DNA of 64,000 nucleotides, taken from positions 68,566,372 through 68,630,371 of the forward strand of contig CM043953.1 of NCBI GenBank assembly GCA_014529385.2, written 5' to 3'. The translations under genes and the position numbers were made by a program. The notes below the pieces were generated by a model, which did no database searches, was not told the DNA's origin, and worked only from the letters and a program-made list of their open reading frames with translations. Source of the stretch: Adiantum capillus-veneris. Lineage: Eukaryota > Streptophyta > Polypodiopsida > Polypodiales > Pteridaceae. Below, one piece after another: positions 49,293 to 63,250 of the stretch; position 1 is the first letter of the stretch, and the number at the start of each line of letters is the position of its first letter.

Positions 49293-49482
49293 TGGTGTCA
49301 ATTGCTTAATTTCTCTCTCTTTTGAAGTATTGTTCATGTGCTATCTAACTAGGTGTTATGCTTTTTGTTCATCTCTCCACCCAAGCACTCTTGTTATTCT
49401 CATTAGGAAGCTATTCTAATGAAATGCTCACTACTATTTTCTGCTACACACAATTTAGTAGACCATTAAATGCTACACCTGT

Positions 49483-50530
49483 CTTGGCAATGGATACATG
49501 TCTCCCCCCATCCTTGGTGGCTTATCACATTGCGGGTTAATGTGGCCCAACTCTCCGCAATTATAACATGTGGGTCTCTACCTCCAGACTCTACCATTGC
49601 TTTGTCCAACACCATTCCTGGGTCGTTCTTCACCTCCTGGATGCTTTACAAACCTCCCCCGACCTCAATTATTTCCCACATTACCTAGCATGTTTAAGCT
49701 GAGATTTTTCATTAAATCTACCACTTGCCTCATGTCTTGCCTTAGCCCATCATCTTGCACTACTGTAGTGACCACTGCTAGCATAACTTCAAGAGTAACC
49801 GAAACCATTGGTTCATGATGAACCCGTGGCATGCGACCTTGCAAAGAATCCATAGGCTGAAATTCAGACCTCTTGGGAAAAGACTCAACTCCTAGGTGAC
49901 TCATTCTTCTCATCTTCCGCTCTTTGTTCCTTGCTACCTCTAGTACATCTTCATATGTCCTAGGATTCTTTAGCTCCACTCTCCAACGTATATTCTCCCA
50001 AAGACCAGCCAAGAACCTGTCCTTCTTCATCATGTCGGGTGGGGGGTACCTATGGTGCTAAGGCCTTGCACATCCTCTCCCATGTCATTGAAAACTTATA
50101 TATGTATGCATCTACTGGCTCACCTTCCCTTTGAACGTACTTCTTGCCACAATTTGTCAGGATCTTCTGTCTTCACAAACTTCACTTCCAATCCATGCCT
50201 TAGATTGTCCCAACTTAATCTCACAGGTGGATCCACCGCACGCAACTCCTCTTCAAATGCTTTGGACCAAACTCGTGCATCACTCTTCAAAAAAATTTGG
50301 AGAAGAAGTATCATCTGTGCAGGATCGTGAATCTGAATGCTAATGCAGGCAACCTCCATCTTTTTCAAAAATTCTTCCACATCTTCATCACTTCTTCCAT
50401 GAAATTCTGGATAAGAGAAAGCCATGGCTACCAAAGTTTCAATGCTTTGAGAACCCCTTCTAACACAGGTGCAAGAACCCAAATTTTTTTCTGCCTCAAT
50501 CCCCAGAAACTTCAATGGAGCTCACCTTCT
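49483..50530 (-). pseudogene. Gag fragment of a third gypsy family
   Basis: The frame from M at 50425 reads FSYPEFHGRSDEDVEEFL, then RLSWDNLRHGLEVKF, then (after a frameshift) GEPVDAYIYKFSMTWERM, a TAG after ALAP, and DRFLAGLWENIRWRVEL. A zinc knuckle CYNCGELGHINPQC lies near 49500-49560. This is the standard retrotransposon gag domain plus nucleocapsid. No protease, RT or integrase of this family follows to the left. It differs in sequence from the other two gag genes. The copy is clearly broken. Confidence 0.88.
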
Positions 50531-51893
50531 AGATAAGGACAAACACATGCACATCAAATGAGTTTTCATAGTTAATCATCGGAATTACAACATGCAAAGG
50601 GTTCTAGTATCTCTCTTCATATTCTTGGCCCGAACATAAAGACTATGTGCTGCTGGAAAAAAATCTTCTTGGACACATGAACATTTATTTGGATTCTTTG
50701 TGTTAAATGAAAAGGAGTGAATTGAGGTCCGTTTTGATCATCCGCTAAAGCCAACCATGCAACTCCCAAGAAGGCACACCTGACTTATCCTCTGATTTTG
50801 CCAGAATTTCAACAGCATAACAACATAAATGGCTCAAAAGACCAAAAAATCAGCCATCACAACTTGGAAAAATTTTGACAGAGTATCCGCAGAAGTAGAG
50901 CACTAAGAACCCATAATATAGACTGTATATGTATGCATAACCTGCCAACAATCGAACCCGAGCATCAAGTAGGAAGCACTAGTACATAGCCTATGGTGAG
51001 GTCAAGAAAAGCGTGCTCCAACCACCTGTATCACCAAAAGGATCTCACATTTGAGAATCCCCTAGCTTAATAAAACCTCACTATCGACCCTCTCATGAAA
51101 GCTTATGCAAATCTCATATAGTCAAGTCTCAGAAATGACTATCTTCCATACCAAGTCTCAGAAATGGCTGGCACTGCCAAATAAAATCAAGTATGGCTCC
51201 ACAAAGGCGTACAATGGCAATATACACAAGTAACACACAATACCATACATTGCACTCAAACAGGCGCCAAATGATGCATACCCACAACAACTACAAGTGA
51301 CTCCCACTTGCCAGTGTATCACTCTACTCCAGCTACATGTACCTGTGTGAATCACCTGTACCTATACCTGTAACCTGTAATCTGTAATCTGCAACCAAGT
51401 CCATATTAGGTAATGTCGGAAAAGTCTCTCATTATGGGAATTTTTAAATGGACTAGTTTCACATAATTTGGGAATTCTACTTGCAAGCGAGATAGTGGTC
51501 CATGTGATGACATTGTTTGGTTGAGTATGAAGACTGCATGTTATAGTAATAGATTAAAAAAATGCATGTGAACATGAGCGATAACCATTAAGTTTTGGGT
51601 GTTGATTAGCACCATTGAAAGTCCTCAAAATAGTGTTCAAGCATAATGAAGTTGATTGGTGGTGTCAATAAACCATGATGGAGTTGATGAATGTCATTGT
51701 GGTGTCCAATCAACACCATTGTAGTGTTGATAAACACCATTCTAAACTTATGACAATGATGACCACAAATGGATGAAAGCTTGACCCATTATCATATTTT
51801 CAACCCAAGATAAATACAACCTGCAAGATCACTATACTTACCATTATGGAGAAATGAAACTTTTCATGGAGATACATTGGAATTTACAATGTG
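50531..51893. other. No recognisable feature
   Basis: AT-rich DNA with small direct repeats (CTGTAATCTGTAATCTG near 51376; 'agtctcagaaatg' at 51125 and 51154; 'gttgatnaacaccat' motifs at 51600-51745). No convincing coding frame. It could be leader or LTR of the adjacent gag fragment. Confidence 0.4.
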
Positions 51894-54800
51894 CTACTCC
51901 CCACTGGAGTCACCATCCAATTCAGTTCCTTGTTCTTGCACCTCAAGTTGGCCCAAACAAGTTTTTTCTTTCATTGCATGTCTTTTTGGTGTCTTAATTC
52001 TGACAAATGGACCTTTCTTGCTTGATCTCCAAGACCAAACAATTGCATCTACATTTTTCCATGCTGGTTGGTCTTTATCATTGAGCATCCAAAATCCGTT
52101 CCAACAATTGGCATATGCTTGTGCATCTGTCAACCCACTCTTTCTTACACAAGGTGCCCAATATTGAATATATAGCTTTTGAAAATTTGGTGATGAGGGA
52201 TCCTTATCAATGTTAGACAAAGCTGTAGCAAGACAAACCGGATATATCTCTGGGCCACTTGGTCAGAGTAGTAGGAAGTCACCTTTATTTACATCTAGAA
52301 TAGGATTGAACTCCTGCCTTGGTTTTTCTTGCTGAGGCCCGTAATAATGATCATTATAATCCTCAAGTCCAATGAATCTTTCTGCCTCTCGTTGTTGAAT
52401 TGTGACAACATCATCAGCTTGATGAAATCCTTGATATCGTGACCAAAAATTCTCAAAGTATATATTTTGGGTCAAGTTTGGCTTGTGAAGCTCTTCAATC
52501 ACATTATTCCAATACTCTATCACAGGACGATAATATCTTGGCACAAATGAACCATTCCCTAGATTTTGCCAAAATTTAATATAGTTATTTAGACCCAATA
52601 TGACCTGATGTGCCTATATGAAATTCTCCATTGGTCAAAGAGGTGGATTCCCTTGTGGTAGAACTGTCTTTCCACTAGCATCTTTCTTCCATATTGGAAT
52701 GCTTCCACTCCAATTAGGAACACCTACATGAGCTTTATATTGCATAACTGGTGTCTCATCTTGCATTAAGAACCTAAACTGAAGGGTTTTGAATGTCCTA
52801 CAAGTGCATCTTGACCATCACAAATATAGCCATCACAATACTTCTTGAAATCCGCTACCTCCCCAAGGAAAAAGGGAGTTGGAGAAGTTGTTGAGCTTGT
52901 TCTTAATGTATCCATCAAATGTGGCAAAGTGTAAGTCTGTGAGACTCGCAACTTCTCCAGAAATCTACTAAACATGGCATCTATATCTTCGTGTGTATGG
53001 CCTACCATTAAAAATCCCAATTAGATAGTCTTGAAAATGCCCCTTGCAACTAGCAAGGCCCTAGATATGCAAAAATAAATCGATTTTTATTTTCTCCAAC
53101 ACAATTATCTAGCTGCAATAACAAGTTCTCTGGCAATGTATCAAAGGAACTTGTATTAGTTGTTGGGTTACTTTCGTGTGTTTGCATCCAAGAAAATTTT
53201 CCATCAACCATATTGTGGTATCTAAGGCATCCCTTGAGTTTAGAGCATTTAGAAGTGAGACATTACTCCTTGGAAGTCCACTTGTAGCCAAATCACCAAG
53301 AGGGTGTTGATCCTCTCGCTCCAAGTTATGTAAATATGATTCTATTGATCCAATTGTGAGGTTGGGGTCAAATGGCCATACACCATGTAAAACAAATTGC
53401 CCGTAGTAGCCAGCTCCGTGTCCATGTGTTATCATACCAATCAATGCCACCTGCAAGTTATACCTTGAATCTACACCCTTAGGTAACACGTAGCCTTGGT
53501 ATGGCAGTCTTCTTTTCTTATCATGGATGATACATAAATATTTTTGAGGTTGGGTTTTAGACAATGTTCTCCATGCATAGTATAAGCTTCTACAAATTTT
53601 TTGTTGTGCCATATGAATTTCACTTTCCTACAAGATTACTAATCTTTCTTCAAGACTAGGTTTTGCCTCTAGCCTTGCCTTGATTGAGCTACACAAATTG
53701 CACTTAGAGAACTCACTTGTCTTTGTTGGGGATACATGTGGGTATTCCTTGTTCCAAATCCTAGAAAAGGAGGATTTAGATAGCCTTTGGTCACATCCAA
53801 GTTGTTCAACAGTAGTGCTAACTTCATTTAAAATGTCAACCTGCTTATAAGTGGATGGTATCACCAACTGAGTTTCCCTTGATCCATTCAATAATGTCCT
53901 CCTTTTGTGCGGCATCTGTTCAAACTTCTTTTCCACAAACTCATCAAGTATTGATCTGGCCTTGCTAGTATAATCAAGTCCCCTCCTCAATACACCTATT
54001 TTTCCATGCACATATTGACGTGTTCCCAGTTCAAAATTTTCCTTATAGCGACAAAATGATGTCTTTGGTATTCCATGCATTTCATAACATGCTCTACAAA
54101 CAGATGGAACTCCCAATCAACCAAAACTAGTATTGCATTTTTTTGTTTGAATTTTGATGATCATAACATATTGAGAGAACACCATAGATATAGTTTGTGC
54201 ATGAATTGTGAGATTGATCCCAAAATTGTTGTTGAATATGCATCAATACTTCACGATGACAAGCTAACAACATCTTTTTGGACAACAATCAATGCATGAA
54301 ACACTTTTGATTGAATCAAGTGATAAGTAAATACTTGCAATAGGCTTTGATCTTTGTTTATGTATCCTATTAATAAAAGTGTATCGTCTCTTTGTGGAAC
54401 AAAGAGTAACACTAGCATCATGAGTTGCAGGTTTATCATTAGCCTCTCCACATACATGTGCACATTGAGCATTCAAATCATCAAGGGGAGTGTATCGCTG
54501 CAATGAACTCCCATCTAGCATTGTTATCTGTTTTATTGGCCATGTAATCAAAGTGACACTATTTGCATGCAACAATACTCCATCATTTGCATTTTCCATT
54601 TCAACTACCACACCCACATTCTCATCTACAAGCTCATGAAAGTTAACGCTCTCATCTAGAAACACATATAAGATCAATCCTTCATTGATAGTCTGCATCA
54701 TGGTCTCATCCTTTAAAAGAACTCTTTGGTTCTTCCAAGATTCTCGTATAGACCTTTCAAATCCAGGATAAGTTACTGGTAATGCATCCACAATCATAGG

Positions 54801-55132
54801 ATCTGCTTGATTTTCTTCCTTGTCTTCATGACCATTTCATATATTAGATGATATTAAGTTTTGTTGTCTTGACAAAGGTCTAAGTAAACGCTTTGGCCAT
54901 CAAACACTACTCCAACATGAGTTTTGCAATGAGGCTGTATCCATTGTAGGAAAAGGCAAAAAAACATCCTTTAAGTATTTCTCCACTAACACTGACACAT
55001 TTCCTAGACCTATCTTTGTACCACCACATGTTGCATTGGAATATATCCTACAAATAGAAACAACTATGACAATTTCATTTTGTAGAAGCAGATGCACCTT
55101 TTCTCCAAATTGAAAATCCATCCTAAAAGCAA
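51894..55132 (-). pseudogene. Decayed DUF7869-like (transposase-like) gene
   Basis: Successive minus-strand frames make up one protein: an N-terminal part (55121-54900), a long segment ending in a Cys cluster CIDCCPKRCC (54797-54264), GVPSVCRACYEMHGIPKTSF then TRQYVHGKIG (54116-53628), and SEFSKCNLCSSIK. After TAG at 53628-53630 the same frame continues with AQQKICRSLYYAW and IHDKK. Then come LLLQLDNCVGENKNRF (53090-53050), a frameshift, GHTHEDIDAMFSRFLEKLR (53005-52950), and a C-terminal part reading to 51894 with TGA at 52263-52265. The LDNC..ENKNR and GHTHEDID boxes, with the upstream Cys/His region, match a widespread eukaryotic family known to me as DUF7869, common in mosses and ferns. 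A DDE-like transposase role is my inference from its repeat-associated distribution. Several stops and shifts show it is dead. Confidence 0.7.
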
Positions 55133-55419
55133 AAGATTTAACACGTCAAAATAAAGAATTTCAAGTTTTTATATATGGAGATCAATGAACCTCCATTCCT
55201 ATTAATACACTTGCTAATATTATTGTGAACACTATATTGGCATCTTCTAGTTCTTATTAGCCTCAAGGACTTTAGAACATGTGAATATATCTCTAGATTT
55301 GAAAGTAGCATGCTCATTGTTTAGACGGATGTCAAGATCTTGTTTCTTGTGTGAACCTATATAGCATTGAGAGATCCATGCTATAACTTGGAAACAATAA
55401 AATCATCTATTTTGTACAT

Positions 55420-57500
55420 ATCTACACTTTAGATTGGCCAGTTTTCCATTCTTCATTTGCTCTATATTTTTTGCCTCTCTCACTCTCTTATAAAAGACAT
55501 ATTAATCATGTTCTTTGATAGTCACATGTCTTGTCTAGATTGACCACATGTACATTCTGGTTCATTTGATGGTATAATATTCTTCCTTGTGCATATGTGT
55601 CATGTAGGTTAGCTATCACATGTCCATTGTAGATAAGTTTTCTCTAGACTATGTCTTTAATAATTATGTGCTACCTAGGTGATTGAATGTGTTATGGTCA
55701 AGTGCATATGTGCTCTATGGATTAGTCATTTGTCAAATCTAGGATAGGTTCCTTCAAGTTTTTCTCTAGTCTGGGTACTTGTCTCTTCTATGATTCTCTC
55801 TAGATTGTGCACCTAGGTTTATTTTGGATTGATACATTTGTCTAGGTTCCTTGTTGAGTCAAAAATGTATTATAGACTGGCCACCTTCCATGCTTGGTAT
55901 TTAGGTGAATGTTAAGACATTCTATATTGTGGCATGTACACTTTAAAATTTTCCCATTGTTCTATTGTTGGTGAATTCTAGGCGAGGTTATTATGGTTGT
56001 CTTTTTGTGTGCTCACCCCTAAGCTAGTTGGTTTTCTCTAGATTATTGATGTCTCTTTTTTAGGAGAGACACCTGTAATTGTGTTCTTTCATATTCACAT
56101 GAGCTATCTGGAATAGCCACTTGTCCATTGTTATTTGGGTGGTGGTAGGATGTTCTCTTCCTTTTGCATATGTGCACTCTAGATTGGACACTCATCCATT
56201 CTATGTTTAGCGCTTATCAAACATTTCTTTGTTTTGTGCATGTGCACTTTATATTAGCTAGTGCTTTTATCCTTTGGAACTTTGTCCCTCTAGATTGACC
56301 ACTTATTCATTTCACTGTTCTGTTTGAATACACATCATTGATATGTTCTTACTTGGACACATGCACTCAAGATTGGAAACTTGTCCAATAGTTGTCAATG
56401 AATACCATGTGCACTTACTTGTTATAGGGATATATAGGTGCAAGCGTCTCCATTTGGACACTTGCACTATATACATTGGACACCAAGTTGTTGTCACATG
56501 TACAATATAGATTGGCCATGTCATCTTTTAACCATATGTAGGTATTAATAATTGCATTGTTGGACACTTTCCCTCTCTAGATTGGCCACTTGTCCATTCT
56601 AAGATAGGTGGGTGCCACTACTTTATCTCTTCTGTAGATGTGCACTCTAAATTGGCCACTTGGTCATTCTAATGGTATGAATAACTCCATTGTTGTTGGA
56701 TACTTTCCCTCGTAGATCAATCACCTATCCATGCTAAGATATGTGCACATCAATACTTTATCCTTTGTGTAGATGTGCACTCTAGAGTAGCCACCTCATC
56801 ATTCTAATGGCATGAATAACTCCATTGTGTTTGGATATCTACTCTTGTAGATCATCCACCTATCCATTCTAAGATAGGTGGGTATCACTATTGTATCTCT
56901 TGCACAGATGTGCACTTGAGAGTGAACACCTGGTTGTTCTAATACTATACATAGATCCATTGCTATTGAATATTTTCCCTTTGTAGATTGGCAACATGTC
57001 CATTCTAAGATAGGTGGGTGTCACTACTATATCTCTTATGCAAATAGGCATCTACAGTGACCATCTAGTTGTTCTAATAGTTGTTGGATATCTACCCTTT
57101 GTAGATTGGCCACAAGTCCATTCCAGGATAGTGGGTGTCTCTATAATATCTCTTATGCAAGTAGGCACTGTAGAGTTGGCACCATGTCATTCTAATGGTA
57201 TGAATAACTACATTGTTTCTAGGGGATACTTTACCTCTATAGATTGGCCACATATCTTTTTTGGGATAGGTGGATGCCACTACATTCTCTCTTGTGAGAG
57301 AATAAGTCTAGATTGGTCACCTAATCATTCTAGTGGTATAAATAAGTGCATGTTGAACCTTTGACCATTGTAGATTGGCCACATGTGTCCATTGTAGGAA
57401 AGGTGGGTGTCACCATATTTTCTCTTGAGTAGAGGTGTTGTCTAGATTGGCCACCTGATCAACCTAATGCTATAAATAACGTGACTCTTTGCTAAAACTT
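55420..57500 (+). repeat. Diverged satellite array, plus orientation
   Basis: Related to the main satellite but with its own variant 'ttgtccattctaagatagg', 'tgggtgtcactac' and 'attctaatggtatgaataac', repeating every 120-190 bases between about 56570 and 57480. The left part (55420-56560) is more degenerate. No coding sequence is seen. Confidence 0.85.
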
Positions 57501-58110
57501 TATCCATTGTGCCCATAGCCATTCTACGATTCTATCTATCATTAATAACTCCATTGTAATACATTCCTTCAAAATCCTTAGCCATGAAAATTAAAACCTA
57601 AACCCTAGATCCCAATTTGTAGATCTAGACAATACACTCTAGATAGTAATTAGACTATAGATAGTAATCCAAGATAGGAGAATCCTAGAACTAGCCCCAG
57701 TTCAATAGCCCCAATTCAAGCTTAGCCCCAATTCAATAACCCCAAACCGTATTCTCAAAATTTTATACCTCAAAAGACTTGCTGACGGATTATGTTAATT
57801 TTGCTTGTATGTTAGAAAGGGTTCTATCTCCCTCATTTCATGTCAGTATGTTAGGAAGGGTTTTACATCCTTAGGTCCATGTCCCTAATATATGCACTCG
57901 CATCTCGTAGCAGTGAAGCAAATTTTTTGAAATTCCTAAGTTTGTCACATACATCATCTAAATTTTCCATTGATACCCAAAAATATTTAACAATTTTTTC
58001 ACAAACTCTAAATTGTTTGTATTTTTTCTTGGATGGTTGGTTTATCACATTCTAGAACAATAACTTGCATCCCATTCTTAGAGGAGCGGTGCTGTCAGTT
58101 CAGGGCATTA
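57501..58110. other. Non-coding junction next to the right arm
   Basis: On the minus strand the sequence next to the arm begins TGTAATGCCCTGAACTGACA, which looks like an LTR start, and continues as AT-rich DNA. No matching second end was found. The repeated phrase CCCCAATTCAA (57706-57735) is the only other regularity. Confidence 0.4.
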
Positions 58111-58537
58111 CACTTGTGGTAGGTTTTATGCAATCTTTGGAGATGCATGAGACAACATCCTATGGAGAGGGTTTTGGGATAGCATCGCGGGTGGGGTCCA
58201 GAGCAGCGGCCCGAGCGGGGTCAAGGGAGTTCCTAGTATAGAGTTACAAATGTTTCTAGTATAGAGTTACAAATGTTCCTAGTATAGAGTTACAAATGTT
58301 TCACAAATTTTCAACCATAGTTTCTTTAATTTTGGCCAAGTGTGAATTGTCCAATGTTTAATACTATGTTTAGGTTTGAAACTCTTAAAAAACCAAAAGT
58401 GAGTAAAAATGTGAACACATAACACAGAGAGAAAGAGAACCACAAAAACATAGAGACGATTGTGAGAGATCCGCATCATCTGAGAGACCACAGGAACTGT
58501 AGGAGAGCTATTGCACGTGGATTGAGGTGGCTTTGTG

Positions 58538-58821
58538 CTACATACGACAGATCTCTGAGAAAATCTGACCGTGGTGACAAATCAGGATATTCCAGAACAA
58601 CAACAGTAGATACAATAGCAACAACATCACTAGCAGAAAGAACAACAACACCAGCAAAGACAGTAGCAGCAATAGTGGTTTAGGGTTAACAGCGGAGTGA
58701 CACCAACGACAAAAAGGACAAAACAGGGACAACAGCAGCAACGACAACAACAACAGTAGCAGCAACAAATCGACAACAGCAACAACGTCAACAACAACAA
58801 CAATGGCAACATCACACACAT
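58538..58821. repeat. Degenerate (CAA/CAG)n trinucleotide region, inverted copy
   Basis: Reverse complement of 34748-34990 with a few substitutions. The frames on both strands are of low complexity. Confidence 0.85.
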
Positions 58822-60039
58822 ACTAAAATAGGTAACTCTTTAGTTTCTTCTCTCGCTTTTCAAATTTTCAGGCTATAAAATTTAAGTTAGAGTATGAATA
58901 TGAGCCTGTATTTCAATTTGAAAAGGCAAAAATACTACCTTTCCTCTCTAATTCTTGCTTCTAGCTACTTAGGAATACATAATTATTCAAATTACTAATC
59001 TAATTAAAAAACATAATCATACATCAAGTATTTAAAAAACTATATTGGAATAAAAGAGTTAGATATGCACCTGTATATGCTTGCACGTGCTCTATTTTAC
59101 TGATGCTTTTGATTGTTTACCACCACTAGCTACACCTTCGTTACGCACATGATAAGAGAGAGAGAGGAAAATAGATAGATAAGAGGGAGAAAGAGTGAGA
59201 ACGAGTGAGTGACAGAGGGAGAAAGAGAGGGGGAGAGAGAAAGGGAGAGTAACAATATGGGCTTCTTTGGGGGGAAGACAGAAGGAGATAGGGGTTTCTT
59301 GGTTTAAATTCAAATTCACTATTTGAATTTTGGGGGGAACTTTGAATCTAAATAGGTGTAGTTGTAATGGCTTACCAATAGGCTAGACATAGAGAAGTGA
59401 ACAATCTGCACTTCACATGTCCAATAACATGTGCACACTAGATTGACCACTCGTCCATTCTACGATATCTAGTGGGAGAGACACGTGGAGAGTGACAATA
59501 TGGGATTAGTTGGGGGGAAGAGAGAATGAGATAGGGGTTTATTGGTTTAAATTCAAATTGGCCAATATTATAATTTTGGACGAAAATTTGAATATAAATA
59601 CGTGTAGTGTCCAATGACATGTGCACACTAGATTGACCACTCGTCCATTCTACGATATCTAGAGGGAGAAGGATAGGGAGACATAGAGGGAGAGTGACAA
59701 TATAGGCTCCTTTGGGGGGAAGAGAGAAGGAGATAGGGTTTTCTTTGTTTAAATTCAAATTAGCAATTATTTGACTTTTGGAGAAAAATTTGAATTTTGG
59801 AGGGAAACTTGAATTATACGTGTAATTGGAATGCTATCTCTTCGGGTGCATTATCCATTGCAATAATGGCCTTCCAATAGGCTAGACATCGGCAAGCAAA
59901 CAATCTATACTGCATATGTCCAATAACATGTGCACACTTGTCCACTCTAGGAAAGATGGATTGTAATAGGGTCTTCTTGGCATACATGGTCTCTTAACAT
60001 TGACATTTGTTCCTTATAAATAGGTGATTTCAATATGTG

Positions 60040-63000
60040 TAGATAAGGTATTTTTTATTGTCCATTCTAGGTCAAGTGATGGTCATATGTGAATGTGCTC
60101 CTTTCTAGGAAAGACATGCATAACCATGTTCTTCAATAGGCACATTTGTTGTCTAGATTGACCACCTATCCATTCTAGGTCAAGTGATGGTGGTATGATG
60201 TTACATGTGTAGATATACACATAGACTGATCACATGTCCAATTTTGGTTCATTTTTTATCTTTATAGTCATATGTGTTGTCTACATTGGCCACCTGTCCA
60301 TTCTAGGTCAAGTGATGGTCGTATGTTGTTGTATGTGTATTTGTCTACAGAGATTGACCACCTGTCCAATCCACACTCATTGTTCTTGTATGTTCTTTCA
60401 TATTCATGTGTATTGAATGTCTTAGTCATGTGTCCATTCCATGCTAGGTTATGGTGGAATGTACTTTGTTAAGCATGTATGCATTAGACTGGCCCACCTA
60501 TCCATTCTAGCTCAAGTGACGGTCAATTGTGAAAGTGCTCTTTTCTAGGAAAGACATGCATAACCATGTTCTTTAATAGGCACATGTGTTGTCTAGATTG
60601 ACCACTTGTCCATTCTAGGTCAAGTGATGGTTGTATGTTGTTACATGTGTATATCTACACATAGATTAACCACATCTCCAATCCAAGTTCATATTTTATC
60701 TTTAATAGTCAAATGTGTTGTCTAGATTAACCACGTGTCCATTCTAGGTCAACTCATGGTCATATGTTGTTATATGTGTAGTTCTCTACGGAGATTGTCC
60801 AGTTGTCCAATCCAGACTCTTTTTTTATGTATCTTCAATCTTTCTTTCCCAGAAAAAGCATGCTTGTATGTTATTTCATACACAGGTGTATGTTCTTACA
60901 TAGGTATATTTTAACCTAGATCATGACCACTTGTCCAATCTAAACTCATTTTTTCTATATTTTCTATCTTTCTTTTCCTAGAAAAGTGTGCTTGTATGTT
61001 CTTTCATATTCATGTGTATTGAATATCTTAGTCATCTGTCCATTCTATGCTAGGTTATGGTGGAATGTACTTTGTTAAGCATATGTGCACTTTAGATTGG
61101 CCATCTGTCCATTTTAGCTCAAGTGATGCTCAATTGTGAATGTGCTCTTTTCTAGGATTGACATGCATAACCATGTTCTATAATAGGCACATGTGTTGTC
61201 TAGATTGACCACCTGTCCATTCTAGGTCAAGTGATGGTCGTATGATGTTACAAGTGTAGATATACACATAGATTGACCACATGTCCAATCTAGGCTCATT
61301 TTTTATCTTTATAGTCATATGTGTTGTCTACATTGACTACCTTTCATTCTACGTCAAGTGATGGTCGTACGTTGTTGTATGTGTATTTCTCTATAGAGAT
61401 TGACCACCTATCCAATCCAGACTCATTTCTTCTATATCTTCTATCTTTCTTTCCCAAGGAAATCATGCTTGTATGTTATTTCATCCACATGTGTATGTTC
61501 TTACATAGGTATATATGCACCTAGATTTACCACTTGTCCGATCTAGACTAATCTTTTCTATATTTTCTTTCTTTCTTTTCCTAGAAAAGTGTGCTTGCAT
61601 GTTCTTTCATATTTATGTGTATTGAATATCTTAGTCATATCTCCATTCCACGCTAGGTTATGGTGAGATTTACTTTGTTAAGCATATGTGCACTTTAGAT
61701 TGGCCATCTGTCCATTCTAGCTCAAGCGATGGTCATATGTGAATGTGCTCTTCTGTAGGAAAGACATGCATAACCATGTTCTTTAATAAGCACATGTGTT
61801 GTCTAGATTGACCACCTGTCCATTCTAGGTCAAGTGATGATTGTATGATGTTACATGTGTAGATATACACACATATTGACCACAAGCCCAATCTAGGTTC
61901 ATTGTTTTTCTTTATAATCACATGTGTTGTCTACATTGACCACCTCTCCATTCTAGGTCAAGTGATGGTCGTATGTTGTTGTATGTGTATTTCTTTATAG
62001 AGATTGAACACCTGTCCCATCCAGACTCATTTTTTCTATATCTTCTATCTTTCTTTCCCAAGGAAAGCATGCTTGTATGTTATTTCATACACATGTGTAT
62101 GTTCTTACATAGGTATATATGCACCTAGATTGACCACTTGTCCAATCCACACTTATTTTTTCTATATTTTTTATCTTTCTTTTTCTAGAAAATTGTGCTT
62201 GTATGTTCTTTCATATTCATGTGTACGTTCTTACATAGGTATATCTGCACCTAGATTGACTACTTGTCCAATCCAAACTCATTTTTTCTATTTTTTCTAT
62301 GTTTCTTTCTCTAGAACAGTGTGCTTGTATGTTCTTCATATTCATGTGTATTGAATGTCTTAGTTATCTATCCATTCCATGCTAGGTTATGGTGGAATGT
62401 ACTTTGTTAAGCATATGTGCAATTTAGATTGGCCATCTATCCATTCTAGCGCTAGTGATGGTCATATGTGAATGTGCTCTTTTCTACAAAAGACATGCAT
62501 AACCATGTTCTTTAATAGGCATATGTGTTGTTTAGATTGACCACCTGTCCATTTGAGGTCAAGTGACGGTCGTATGTTGTTACATGTGTATATATACACA
62601 TAGATTGACCACATGTCCAATCTAGGTTCATATTTTTATCTTTATAATCAAATATGTTGTTTATATTGACCACCTGTCCATTCTAGGTCAAGTGATGGTC
62701 CTATGTTGTTGTATGTGTATTTCTCTACAGAGATTGACCACCTGTCCAATTCACACTCATTTTTTATATATATTCTATCTTGCTTTCCCAAGGAAACCAT
62801 GTATGTTATTTCATACACATGTGTATGTTCTTACATAGATATATATGCACCTAGATTGACCACTTGTCCAATCTAAACTCATTTTTTCTATATTTTCTAT
62901 CTTTCATTTCCTAGAAAAGTGTGCTTGTATGTTCTTTATATTCATGTGTATGCTAGGTTATGGTGGAATGTACTTTGTTAAGAATATATGCCCTTTAGAT

Positions 63001-63250
63001 TAGCCATTTGTTCATTCTACCTCTAGTGATGGTCATATGTGAGTGTGCTCTTTTCTAGGAAAGAGAGGTATAACCATGTTCTTTAATAGGCACATGTGTT
63101 GTCCAGATTGACCACCTATCCATTCTAGGTCAAGTGATGGTCGTATTATGTTACATGTGTATATATAGATATAGATTGACCGCATGTCCAATCTAGGTTC
63201 ATTTTTTATCTTTATAGTCAAATGTGTTGTCTACATTGACCACCTATCCG
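60040..63250 (+). repeat. Satellite array, plus orientation
   Basis: The clearest copy of the family. The marker TAACCATGTTCTTTAATAGG falls at about 60121, 60561, 61168, 61771, 62500 and 63071, giving higher-order units of about 440-730 bases built from subunits around GATTGACCACCTGTCCATTC and TAGGTCAAGTGATGGTCGTA. The empty target site of the gypsy element (AATCC, single copy) is at 61414-61418. No coding regions. Confidence 0.95.

Noticed and set aside
49292-49310. Primer binding site after the LTR at 47903-49292
   Set aside because: TGGTGTCAATTGC matches the initiator tRNA site only partly, and a polypurine tract before the LTR marks it as a 3' LTR.
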